10,769 nucleotides of DNA from Solirubrobacterales bacterium (GCA_003157595.1 PMKB01000238.1:1-10769), one strand, 5' to 3'. Counted from the stretch's first letter, positions 1 through 7,167 are shown. Numbers and translations: made by a program. Notes: generated by a model not told the origin, from the letters alone.

Positions 1-41
1 GTGGGTATGTCGATCGTTGAGCGAGGCTGCCGATCCGCTGA

Positions 42-57
42 CGGTACGCGGTACGCG
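42..57. repeat. 7-bp tandem repeat upstream of pstS
   Basis: Two directly abutting copies of CGGTACG (42-48 and 49-55) followed by CG, about 107 nt before the chosen pstS start. Tandem 7-bp units are the kind of site used by OmpR/PhoB-type response regulators, but their sites have 11-bp spacing, not 7, so this cannot be called a Pho box. It may be a regulatory site for the pst operon, or chance in GC-rich DNA. The rest of 1-163 holds no convincing coding region. Confidence 0.3.
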
Positions 58-99
58 CAGCCTACCGCAAACGACCTAAACCAGATCGTCATAGTGAAG

Positions 100-112
100 A
101 TCCTGCTAGGAT
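100..112 (+). promoter_or_regulatory. Candidate -10 box and small palindrome before pstS
   Basis: ATCCT-GCT-AGGAT is a 5-bp-arm inverted repeat. Its right half contains TAGGAT (107-112), which fits the TAnnnT pattern of actinobacterial -10 elements. Transcription would start near 119 and leave a leader of about 45 nt before the ATG at 164. No good -35 hexamer is seen at the right distance (84-89 reads GATCGT). The call is weak and rests on position and on one hexamer. Confidence 0.25.
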
Positions 113-163
113 TTGCGCTTCGCAGTGGCCAAAGCAAACCATCGAAACGGAGCTCCACCGCAG

Positions 164-1006
164 ATGCGCAGACCCCGCCGTCGCCTCATCGTCGTAATCG
201 CAGTGACCACCGCCCTGGCGGTCGTGCCGGCGCTCGCCTACGCGGCGACCACGATCTCGATCTCAGGCGCAACCGCATCCTTCCCTCTGATCGAGCTGCT
301 GACCGCCAAGTACCACAGCATCAGGGGCTCCAGCGTGAAGTTCAAGGTCTCCCAGGGTGGCGCCAGCGTCGGCATCTCGGACGCCGCCGCCGGCCGGGTC
401 AGCATCGGCGACTCCTCGCGGGCGCCGGCGGCAACCGACCCGACGGGGCTCGTCTTCTACCCGATCGCCAAGTACTTCGTCTGCGTCGTCACAAACCCCG
501 GCAACCCGATCTCGAGCCTCACCGCGGCGCAGGTGGCGCAGATCTTCACGGGCAAGGTCCGCAGCTGGAGCCAGGTCTCCGGCGCCACGGCCACCGGAAC
601 GATCGACGTCTACAGCCGCACGTCGGTCGCCGGCGTGCTGACGACCTTCCAGAACACGCTGCTGGGCGGCAGCAAGGTGTCTTCGGTCGCCACGCAGGAG
701 GCAAGTGAGGGTCTGATGCAGAACGCGGTCGAGCACGATCCCAACGCGATCGGGTTCAACTCCGACTACTTCGCGCTGACGAAGGGCCTCAACGCGGCGG
801 CCTACAACGGCGTCGGCTGCAACGTCGCCAACGTCGTGTCCGGCACCTATCCCGGCGTGTCGGACTTCTACGAGGTCACGAAGGGCAAGGCATCCGGGAA
901 GGTGGAGAACTTCATCTACTGGATTCAGACCAGCGCAGCCGCGAAGAAGATCATCGAGACCAATTGGATCCCACTGGGCAAGGTCGAGCCGGCCGTCCAA
1001 GGCTAG
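164..1006 (+). CDS. pstS: PstS-like phosphate ABC transporter substrate-binding protein
   Basis: Extracytoplasmic binding protein of the Pst importer; it would hand its ligand to PstC/PstA. I chose ATG 164 (280 aa) over TTG 113 because a GGAG lies 11 nt upstream and the protein then begins with a classic signal peptide: RRPRRR, hydrophobic core 8-24, likely cleavage after A25-Y26-A27. There is no lipobox cysteine, unlike most Gram-positive PstS. Family landmarks in order are SGATASFP (34-41), QGGASVGI (64-71), IGDSSR (81-86), NPISSLTAAQVAQIFTGK (114-131) with its W135, and SRTSVAGVLTTF (151-162). The GSGT-type motifs read GASV and VAGV, so Ser/Thr hydroxyls that normally hold phosphate are replaced by Ala/Val. 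C107 and C219 could form a disulfide. Mature length of about 253 aa is at the short end for the family. First gene of a six-gene unit, 9 nt before pstC. Ligand specificity is inferred from context. Confidence 0.88.
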   Translation: MRRPRRRLIVVIAVTTALAVVPALAYAATTISISGATASFPLIELLTAKYHSIRGSSVKFKVSQGGASVGISDAAAGRVSIGDSSRAPAATDPTGLVFYPIAKYFVCVVTNPGNPISSLTAAQVAQIFTGKVRSWSQVSGATATGTIDVYSRTSVAGVLTTFQNTLLGGSKVSSVATQEASEGLMQNAVEHDPNAIGFNSDYFALTKGLNAAAYNGVGCNVANVVSGTYPGVSDFYEVTKGKASGKVENFIYWIQTSAAAKKIIETNWIPLGKVEPAVQG

Positions 1007-1015
1007 CTGCGTGCC

Positions 1016-1999
1016 GTGCTCGAACGGCTCCGACGCCCGTGGAGTGACGACCGCGCCGAGCGGGTGCTCGGCGCGGTCGCGTGTCTGACCGCGATCGCGA
1101 TCGTGCTGATGGTGGTGTTCGTGGCGGAGCGGGCGTGGCCGACGTTCTCCCACGATGGTCTCGCGTGGCTCGGAGGCGGCGGAAGCCTGGACTCGCAGGT
1201 CAACGCGATGGTCAACACCAGCGCCCACCCGCCCGCCTCCGTCTATTTCCTGCGGGCGTGGCCGCTGATCTACGGGACGCTGCTGACCGCCGGTTTCGCC
1301 GTGATCTTCGGCTTGGCCGTCTCGCTGCTGACGGCGATCTTCATCGTCGACTTCGCCCCGCGAAGCGTGCAGCGGGTGATGACACCCGTGATACGCCTGC
1401 TGGCGTCCATTCCCTCGGTGGTCTACGGGCTGATCGGCATCCTGGTGCTCGTGCCGTTCGTGGGGAACCATCTGGTCACGGCCGGCGAGAAGGCTTCCGT
1501 GCAGAACGTTGTCCAGCTCACCGGGGCCGGCCTGCTGGTGTCCGTCGTGATCCTCACGGTGATGATCACGCCGATCATGACCGCGCTGATCACCGACGCG
1601 CTCGGCTCGGTGCCGCGCTCGTGGCACGAGGGCGCCGTCGCCCTCGGCCTCAATCCGCTGCGAGCCACGATCGCCGTGTCGCTGCGCGCGGTGCGCCCGG
1701 CGGTCGTCGCCGCCGCCGCGCTGGCCACGGCACGCGCGATTGGCGAGGCGATCGTCATCGACATGGTGTCCGGCGGCAACGCGTTCACGCCCAAGCCGCA
1801 GGACGGCCTGATCTTCCTGTTTGAGCCGCTGCGCTCACTGGCGTCGGAGATCATCGACCAGTCCGAAAACGTCAGCGAGCCCGCACTGCGTTCGAGCATC
1901 TATGCCTTCGCGTTGCTGCTGATGTTCTCCGGGTTCATGCTCTCGATCGCCTCGCGACTCGTGCGCCGCCCGCTTCGCAAGTACGAGCTGAGCAACTGA
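1016..1999 (+). CDS. pstC: Phosphate ABC transporter permease PstC
   Basis: Inner-membrane permease subunit of the Pst importer, 327 aa, GTG start 9 nt after pstS and in the same frame. TM1 spans about 16-38, followed by an extracytoplasmic loop (41-83), then the BPD_transp_1 core: membrane segments near 85-112, 122-149 and 171-195, and a final one at 295-313. The cytoplasmic coupling (EAA) loop is E205 to P228, with the typical E-x-A-x-x-L-G pattern (EGAVALG), and would contact PstB. The conserved Arg and Glu of the R-A-I-G-E stretch (R240, E244) are present; the equivalent residues are required for phosphate transport in E. coli PstC. Its stop codon overlaps the pstA start (TGATG), which implies translational coupling. 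Identity is firm because of the motif set and the pstS/A/B neighbours. Confidence 0.93.
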   Translation: MLERLRRPWSDDRAERVLGAVACLTAIAIVLMVVFVAERAWPTFSHDGLAWLGGGGSLDSQVNAMVNTSAHPPASVYFLRAWPLIYGTLLTAGFAVIFGLAVSLLTAIFIVDFAPRSVQRVMTPVIRLLASIPSVVYGLIGILVLVPFVGNHLVTAGEKASVQNVVQLTGAGLLVSVVILTVMITPIMTALITDALGSVPRSWHEGAVALGLNPLRATIAVSLRAVRPAVVAAAALATARAIGEAIVIDMVSGGNAFTPKPQDGLIFLFEPLRSLASEIIDQSENVSEPALRSSIYAFALLLMFSGFMLSIASRLVRRPLRKYELSN

Positions 2000-3000
2000 T
2001 GGCAGCGACCGAGCCCCGGTCCGCGCCGACGCCTGTCGCACCCCCCCGCCGGCGCGGCCGGCGCTCGTCGGTGCGCGGCTGGCGCCGCACAGACCAGCTG
2101 ATCTTCGCGCTCGCCTGGCTCGCGGGCCTCGGCCTGTGCCTGGTGGCAGGCGCGATCGTCATCTTTCTCGCGATCGAGGGTCTGCAGTATCTGGACCCCA
2201 AGCTGCTCGTGACGAGTCCGAGCCCCGCCGTCAACCAGGCGCATTCAGGCGGGTTCCTCGACCCGCTGATCGGGACGATGACGATGGCGCTACTGGGCAC
2301 GCTGATCGCAACGCCGCTCGCCGTGCTGACGGCGGTCTGGGTCGTCGAGTACGGCCGCCCACGCTGGCTCGCCGCGGTGGTCGAGACGAGCATCGAGATG
2401 ATCGCCGGGACGCCGGACATCGTGATCGCGATTTTCGGGCTCGCCTTCTTTCAGATCGGCATCTTGGCGCCGTTCTCGTTCCGCGCCAGCGGCGGCGGGG
2501 TGTACGGGCGCTCCTTCCTGGCGGCCGGGATCATGATGTCGCTGCTCGCGCTGCCGCTGACCTACACGGCGACCCGCAACGGGTTGCGGGCCATCCCGCG
2601 TCACATGCGCGAGGCCTCCTTCGCGCTTGGCAAGACCCGTGCCGCGACGATCCGGCGCGTGCTGATGCCGAGCCTGCGCCCTGATATTGCAACCGGCGCC
2701 ACACTCGGCCTGGGCCGGATCGTCGGCAGCACCGCGATCATCGTGCTGCTGCTCGGGGCGACGCTGCAGAACAGCCCGCAGAACAGCGTCCCGCTGCTCG
2801 GTTTCCTGCGCGGTACCGGCTCGACGCTGACCAGCTACATCTTCTTCAACTCGCCTGCCGGCGAGGGCAACGCTCCGCAGAAGGCCTACGCGGCGGCCTT
2901 TGTGCTGCTGCTGATCGTGCTCGTGCTGAACTGGGCTGTCGCGAGAATCTCGCGCATCGGCGCCGGCTCGTCGCTGAACAGCGGCCGGATGGCCAGATGA
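1999..3000 (+). CDS. pstA: Phosphate ABC transporter permease PstA
   Basis: Second permease of the Pst complex, 333 aa, ATG overlapping the pstC stop by 1 nt. A basic, Arg-rich N-terminal tail (17-30) precedes TM1 (34-58). Further membrane segments lie near 90-117, 139-157, 172-192, 240-255 and 296-317. The coupling loop runs from E205 to P228 (EASFALG at 205-211). In the segment homologous to the PstC R-A-I-G-E stretch, R240 is kept but the usual Glu is S244 (GRIVGST). Typical PstA proteins read G-E-T-A-P there, so this is a divergent but intact member. Its last codons overlap the pstB start (ATGA, 4 nt). It works as a heterodimer with PstC; the call is supported by the tight operon. Confidence 0.92.
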   Translation: MAATEPRSAPTPVAPPRRRGRRSSVRGWRRTDQLIFALAWLAGLGLCLVAGAIVIFLAIEGLQYLDPKLLVTSPSPAVNQAHSGGFLDPLIGTMTMALLGTLIATPLAVLTAVWVVEYGRPRWLAAVVETSIEMIAGTPDIVIAIFGLAFFQIGILAPFSFRASGGGVYGRSFLAAGIMMSLLALPLTYTATRNGLRAIPRHMREASFALGKTRAATIRRVLMPSLRPDIATGATLGLGRIVGSTAIIVLLLGATLQNSPQNSVPLLGFLRGTGSTLTSYIFFNSPAGEGNAPQKAYAAAFVLLLIVLVLNWAVARISRIGAGSSLNSGRMAR

Positions 3001-3911
3001 GCGCCGAGAAAACCCACCTCCAATCGCCCTGCACACTTGCGCCGCAGGCCAAAGTACGCGAGAATGGCACAATGTCGATCAATCAGCTGGTGTTTGATCC
3101 GCCGGCTCTTGACCCCATGACATCAGCCCCCCTACGCGCGGTCAGCTCGCTCACCGGTCCTGAGCGCATGCGGCTGCACGACATCAGCGTGTTCTACGAC
3201 GGCGCCGCGGCGGTCAAGCAGGCTTCGCTGTCGATCCACCAGGGCGAGGTGCTCGCGCTGATCGGCCCGTCGGGCTGTGGCAAGACCACTCTGCTGCGGA
3301 CGCTCAACCGCCTCACCGAGCTGACGCCGAACGCCAGTCACAGCGGCACGATCACGCTCGACGGCGACGACATCCACGAGCTCGAGGACACCAAGCTGCG
3401 CACGCGGGTCTCGATGGTCTTCCAGCAGCCCAACCCCTTTCCGATGTCGATCTTCGACAACGTCGCGTTCGCGCTGCGCGAACAGTCGCGCCGGCGCCCG
3501 CGGCGGCGCGAGCTAGAGCCGCTCGTGAAGCAGGCACTCCAGCGAGCGGGCCTCTACGAGGAGGTCCGCAATAACCTCGACCGCCCTGCGCTGCGGCTCT
3601 CCGGCGGTCAGCAGCAGCGGCTGTGCATCGCGCGGGCGATCGCCAACAACCCGGAGATCCTGCTGATGGACGAGCCCTGCTCGGCGCTCGACCCCCGCTC
3701 GACCGCCGTGATCGAGGACTTGATCCTCCAGCTCCGCAGCGATTTGGCGATCGTCATCGTCACCCACAACCTGCAGCAGGCGCGCCGCGTCGCCGACCGC
3801 GTCGCGTTCATGTACCTCGGCGATCTCGTCGAGCTTGGCGACGCCGGCCAGCTGTTCGAAGCGCCACGCGAAGAACGCACGCGCGAGTACATCGCCGGCG
3901 CCTTCGGATGA
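2997..3911 (+). CDS. pstB: Phosphate ABC transporter ATP-binding protein PstB
   Basis: ATPase that powers the Pst importer from the cytoplasmic face, 304 aa from ATG 2997. All ABC motifs are intact: Walker A GPSGCGKTT (90-98), Q-loop VFQQPNPFPMS (141-151), signature LSGGQQQR (201-208), Walker B ILLMDEP (221-227) followed by the PstB hallmark CSALDP, and H-loop H257 in VTHNLQQA. The tail (FMYLGDLVE, then YIAGAFG) is also PstB-specific. The nucleotide-binding domain begins near M58, so the first 57 residues are an unconserved extension; PstB proteins are usually about 250-270 aa. In-frame ATGs at 3072 and 3117 are alternative starts. I keep 2997 because its ATGA overlap with pstA fits the overlaps elsewhere in this operon. 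The stop overlaps the lipoprotein start in the same way. Confidence 0.93.
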   Translation: MSAEKTHLQSPCTLAPQAKVRENGTMSINQLVFDPPALDPMTSAPLRAVSSLTGPERMRLHDISVFYDGAAAVKQASLSIHQGEVLALIGPSGCGKTTLLRTLNRLTELTPNASHSGTITLDGDDIHELEDTKLRTRVSMVFQQPNPFPMSIFDNVAFALREQSRRRPRRRELEPLVKQALQRAGLYEEVRNNLDRPALRLSGGQQQRLCIARAIANNPEILLMDEPCSALDPRSTAVIEDLILQLRSDLAIVIVTHNLQQARRVADRVAFMYLGDLVELGDAGQLFEAPREERTREYIAGAFG

Positions 3912-4639
3912 TGCGCGCGGCCGCGGCGCTCGCGGCGGCCGGGACGATCCTGATCGGCGCGGCCGGTTGCGAGACCACGCAGGAGCGCAGCGCCAAGATC
4001 GCCCTCCGGCTCGGGCACCAGAACGCGATTGCGAGCACGACGAAACTCGGCGCCGTCAACCGAGACGTGCGCGTCAGTGAGACGGCGCTCCTTTCCTCCG
4101 GCGGCGAGACGGCGGTCGCGCTCGAGCTCACCAACACCGGCTCGCAGGCGCAGACCGACTTCCCGGTGCTGGTCGACGTGGTCGATGCGCAGGGCCGCTC
4201 CGTCTATCGCAACGACACGAAAGGGATCGAGCCCTCGATCCAGCAGCTCGCGCTGCTGCCTGCGCACGCCACGGCCTGGTGGGTTGACAACGACCTGCTG
4301 GCCTCCGGCGGCGTGCCCAAGACCGTCAGCGCCACGATCGGCGCCTCGACGCAGAGCGCGCCGGCGACGGTGCCCGCGATCACGACAAAGGACATCCGCG
4401 CGAGCAACAGCTTCCCCGGACCGCACGTCAGCGTCATCGTCGAGAACCGCTCGGCGATAGCGCAGAGCCAGCTCCCGATCTACGCCGTCGCGCTGTCGGG
4501 CGGGCGGGTCGTAGGGGCCGGCCGCGGCATCGTGCCCGGGCTCGCCGCCGGCGCCAGCACCCAGGTGCAGGTCCCGATGGTCGGCACGGTCAACGGAAGT
4601 ACGATTTCGCTGACGGTCCCCCCCACCAGCCTGCGCTGA
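3908..4639 (+). CDS. Lipoprotein with two similar beta-sandwich-like halves
   Basis: Function unknown. It is 243 aa from ATG 3908, whose ATGA overlaps the pstB stop (ATG 3911 is equally possible). The N-terminus is a short signal peptide ending GAAG-C21, a plausible though not ideal lipobox, so the mature protein should be lipid-anchored outside the membrane. Two halves look alike. Residues 67-127 (ALELTNTGSQ, then PVLVDVVDAQGRSVY, then ALLPAHATAWW) and residues 172-226 (VSVIVENRSA, then PIYAVALSGGRVVGAG, then GLAAGASTQVQVPM) both show strand, N-x-(G/S), strand with a Gly-Arg turn, and a closing strand. This is typical of FxLYD/Ig-like sandwiches. No catalytic motif is seen, and C21 is the only cysteine. 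The place directly after pstB, where phoU often sits, suggests a role on the outer face of phosphate uptake; this is inference. Confidence 0.75.
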   Translation: MMRAAAALAAAGTILIGAAGCETTQERSAKIALRLGHQNAIASTTKLGAVNRDVRVSETALLSSGGETAVALELTNTGSQAQTDFPVLVDVVDAQGRSVYRNDTKGIEPSIQQLALLPAHATAWWVDNDLLASGGVPKTVSATIGASTQSAPATVPAITTKDIRASNSFPGPHVSVIVENRSAIAQSQLPIYAVALSGGRVVGAGRGIVPGLAAGASTQVQVPMVGTVNGSTISLTVPPTSLR

Positions 4640-4649
4640 GCTCTACGCT

Positions 4650-6107
4650 TTGACAGTGCCGCGCCGCGTGAGCCTGATCGTCGCGCTCAGCTGCGTCCTC
4701 GCCGCGCTCAGCGCCAGCGGGTACGCGCTCGCGTCCAGCCGCGCCTCCGTCGCAACGACGCCCCGGCTGAGCGACTGGCCCGAGTTCGGCCTGAACCCCC
4801 AGCGCACGGATGCGACCGACGAGACGACCGGTATCACCGCGGCCAATGTCGGCCATCTGCACCTGCGCACCGTCGCACTGCCGGGAACCGTTGACAGCTC
4901 GGCGATCTACGTGCACCAGGCGAGCGTGGGCGGAGCACGCCACAACGTGGCGATCGTCACCACCGAATACGGCATCACGCTCGCCATCGACGCCGACAGC
5001 GGGCGCATCCTGTGGCGCTTCGTGCCGCCCGGGATCGCCGCCTGGCGGGGCAGCGCTCAGATCACGACCGCCAGCCCGATCGTCGACGCGTCACACACTT
5101 ACGTCTACGCCGCCTCGCCCAACGGGCTCGTGCACAAGCTCTCGCTCGCGGGCGGCCGCGAGCAAGCCGGTTGGCCGGCACGGATCACGCCGGCGCCCCA
5201 CACCGAGAAGCTGACCGCGTCGCTGAACATCGCGGGCGACGACCTGCTCGCCACCACCGGCGGCTACTACGGCGACGCACCGCCCTACGTCGGCCACATC
5301 GTCGCAGTCTCGCTCGCGAGCGGGCGCATCGAGCACGTCTTCAACACCCTGTGCGCGAACCGGGCGAGGATCATCAACCCCGCGACCTGCTCGGCGAGCG
5401 ACTCGGCGATCCTCTCGCGCGCCGGCCCGGTCGTCGAACCGGGCGCCAAGCGGGTGCTGATCGCGACCGGCAACGCTCCCTACAACGGCACGACCGACTT
5501 TGGCGACAGCGTGATCGAGCTGACGCTGCCCGACCTGAAGCTCCGCCAGGTGTACACGCCGACCGACCAGGCGAGGCTGAACACCGGCGACCTCGACCTG
5601 GGCTCGGGCTCACCCGCGCTGCTGCCAGGCAACCTCGTCTGGATCGCCGGCAAGGATGGGCTCCAGCGCGTGCTCAAGCTCGCGGCCCTGGACGGGTACC
5701 CGCCGGGATCGCGCCCCCGCACGGGCGGCCAGCTGCAAACGCTATCCACGCCCGGCGGTCAGCAGGTGTTCACCACGCCGGCCGTATGGCGGCGCCTCCT
5801 GTTCGTGGCCGATGGCGGCGGCACAAGCGCCTATCGGGTGTCAGGCCACGGCCTGCATCCGCTCTGGCAGAACTCCACGCCGGGGAGCAGCCCGATCGTC
5901 GCCGGGGGCCTGCTCTACGTCTACAACCCCTCCGGTGGCGCCATTACCGCCTATCAGCCCACGAGCGGACACGCGATCACCACGCTCGCCGCCGCCTCAG
6001 GGCACTGGAACAGCCCGATCGTCGTCGACGGCCATCTCATCGAGCCGACCGGCGACGCCAACGATCACCTGCTGACCGGCTCGCTGGTGATCTACTCGAC
6101 GCGCTAG
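4650..6107 (+). CDS. Secreted PQQ-like eight-bladed beta-propeller protein
   Basis: A 485-aa exported protein, probably a binding or scaffold propeller of the PQQ-repeat/BamB-like superfamily. I use TTG 4650, 9 nt after a GAG and 10 nt after the lipoprotein stop; GTG 4656 is an alternative. The signal peptide is RRVSLIVALSCVLAALSASG (5-24), with likely cleavage near A28 or A35. After the N-terminal strap (WPEFGLNPQRTD, 43-54), repeated blades end in strand-turn patterns such as ITLAIDADSGRILWRF (109-124), GLVHKLSLAGGRE (159-171), HIVAVSLASGRIEHVF (216-231), DSVIELTLPDLKLRQVY (286-302) and AITAYQPTSGHAITTL (431-446). I count eight. C235 and C247 are the only mature cysteines and may form a disulfide. 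The adjacent-Cys pair of PQQ alcohol dehydrogenases is absent, so enzymatic quinoprotein activity is not supported. It is the last gene of the pst unit. Propeller fold: fairly sure; role: unknown. Confidence 0.8.
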   Translation: MTVPRRVSLIVALSCVLAALSASGYALASSRASVATTPRLSDWPEFGLNPQRTDATDETTGITAANVGHLHLRTVALPGTVDSSAIYVHQASVGGARHNVAIVTTEYGITLAIDADSGRILWRFVPPGIAAWRGSAQITTASPIVDASHTYVYAASPNGLVHKLSLAGGREQAGWPARITPAPHTEKLTASLNIAGDDLLATTGGYYGDAPPYVGHIVAVSLASGRIEHVFNTLCANRARIINPATCSASDSAILSRAGPVVEPGAKRVLIATGNAPYNGTTDFGDSVIELTLPDLKLRQVYTPTDQARLNTGDLDLGSGSPALLPGNLVWIAGKDGLQRVLKLAALDGYPPGSRPRTGGQLQTLSTPGGQQVFTTPAVWRRLLFVADGGGTSAYRVSGHGLHPLWQNSTPGSSPIVAGGLLYVYNPSGGAITAYQPTSGHAITTLAAASGHWNSPIVVDGHLIEPTGDANDHLLTGSLVIYSTR

Positions 6108-6108
6108 G

Positions 6109-6122
6109 GGCGCCTGGGCGCC
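6109..6122 (+). terminator. Short GC hairpin after the propeller stop codon
   Basis: GGCGC-CTGG-GCGCC can form a 5-bp stem with a 4-nt loop, starting one base after the TAG at 6105-6107. No T-run follows, so it is at best a weak or Rho-assisted end point for the pst unit. Confidence 0.2.
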
Positions 6123-6141
6123 GATCCCGCGCGGCGCGGCG

Positions 6142-7155
6142 ACCGCGTCGGACCTTCCGAGTGCCGCCGCCGTGCTGGCAGCGCTCGCGCTCGAGGCATC
6201 GCGGCCGCGCCGGGGCACCGGGCCGCTCGTGGCGCTCGCGATCGCCGGCCTGTTCCGTCCCGAAGCTTGGGTTCTCTCGGCCGCTTACTGGTGCTACCTC
6301 GCGCCGCGCGCCGACGCCCGCAGCCGGATCCGCCTCGCGGCCCTCGCCGCGATCGGACCGCTGCTGTGGGCGAGTGGCGACCTGGTGCTGACCGGCGACC
6401 CGCTCTACTCGCTCACCTACAAACAGCACGCCACGGCCTCCACATCCCGCCCGACCGGGCTTGCAACGGCGCCGCACATGCCACTGGCGGTGTTCACGGG
6501 CAACCTGCGCCGCCCGGTGCTCGTCGGAGCGGGGTGCGGGGTCCTCATCAACCTGCGGACGCGCCACCTTCCGGGCGTCCTCACCGGCGCCCTGGTGCTC
6601 AGCGCCGCAAGCTTCGTCGCGCTCGGCGCGGTCACGCTTCCGCTGGACCAGCGCTATGCGCTCCCACTGCTCTGCTACGCGGCGATCTTCTTCGCCTACT
6701 TCCTCGTCGGCCCCTGGCGCCTGGCTTCCGGCAGGCTCAAATGGGCCTGGGCGGCCGCTGCGGTCGTGGTCGGGATCGCCGCCGTCGTCGACGTGCCAGC
6801 CAACCTGCGCGACATCGACCACGACCGGGCCGGGCTCTCGCACGAGACGGCGGCGGAGCACGCCCTCGCCCAACTGGTGGCGCCCGCCGGCGTGCGCACC
6901 GTACTCGCCCGCTGCTCGCCGGTCAGCGCCGATTGGCGGATCGTCCCGATCCTCGCCTTCGACCTCCACCGCGACCCGACAACGCTCAGAGTGGTCGACT
7001 CCGGGGTACCCGACCGCGGCGTCGTGATCGAGGCCACACACGGGGTCGCCTCGAGCTTCTTCCAAGACATCAGCCACCCATTGCGCTCGTTCGAGCGCCG
7101 TCACTACGCCGTGCTCGCCGCGAACGGCGACTTCACGATGTACGCCCGCTGCTGA
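6142..7155 (+). pseudogene. 5'-truncated GT-C-like membrane glycosyltransferase remnant
   Basis: The C-terminal part of a multi-pass membrane protein. The open frame (327 aa from GTG 6172) reads LFRPEAW (27-33), then GDPLYSLTY (75-83), PLDQRYALPLL (157-167), several hydrophobic segments (17-40, 54-74, 134-155, 160-180, 191-208), and a soluble tail ending FTMYARC. This order resembles long actinobacterial PMT/ArnT-like glycosyltransferase-family membrane proteins of roughly 500 aa, as I recall them. Family-like sequence (TASDLP) already appears at 6142-6159, upstream of any in-frame start codon. The N-terminal membrane half, which carries the catalytic Asp of GT-C enzymes, is missing, because the propeller gene ends at 6107. 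No ribosome site precedes GTG 6172. The frame is otherwise undamaged, so the loss is recent or the stub is still made. Alternative: a short membrane protein in its own right. Confidence 0.6.
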
Positions 7156-7167
7156 GCGCGCGCGGCG

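Noticed and set aside
1..708. Open frame from the window's first base running into pstS
   Set aside because: No recognisable domain, and the pstS frame it overlaps is unambiguous.
263..1627. 454-codon open frame on the minus strand across pstS/pstC
   Set aside because: Arg/His/Asp/Gly-rich translation with no motif, antisense to two clear genes; typical high-GC shadow frame.
3037..3065. Internal promoter inside the start of pstB (TTGCGC, 17 bp, GAGAAT)
   Set aside because: Only 3/6 and 4/6 matches to consensus, inside a tightly overlapping operon; not above chance.
4650..4678. TTGACA at 4650-4655 as a -35 box for the propeller gene
   Set aside because: The matching -10 position (CCTGAT at 4673) is poor, and the bases are better explained as the TTG start codon region.
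4650..6107. PQQ-dependent alcohol dehydrogenase
   Set aside because: No adjacent-cysteine pair and no recognisable catalytic Asp context; only the propeller fold is supported.
5012..6391. 459-codon + strand frame overlapping the propeller gene
   Set aside because: Arg-rich composition with no domain; the overlapping frame has clear propeller repeats and a signal peptide.
6037..7104. Long minus-strand frame over the membrane-protein remnant
   Set aside because: Charged low-complexity composition; the + frame shows membrane segments and family motifs.
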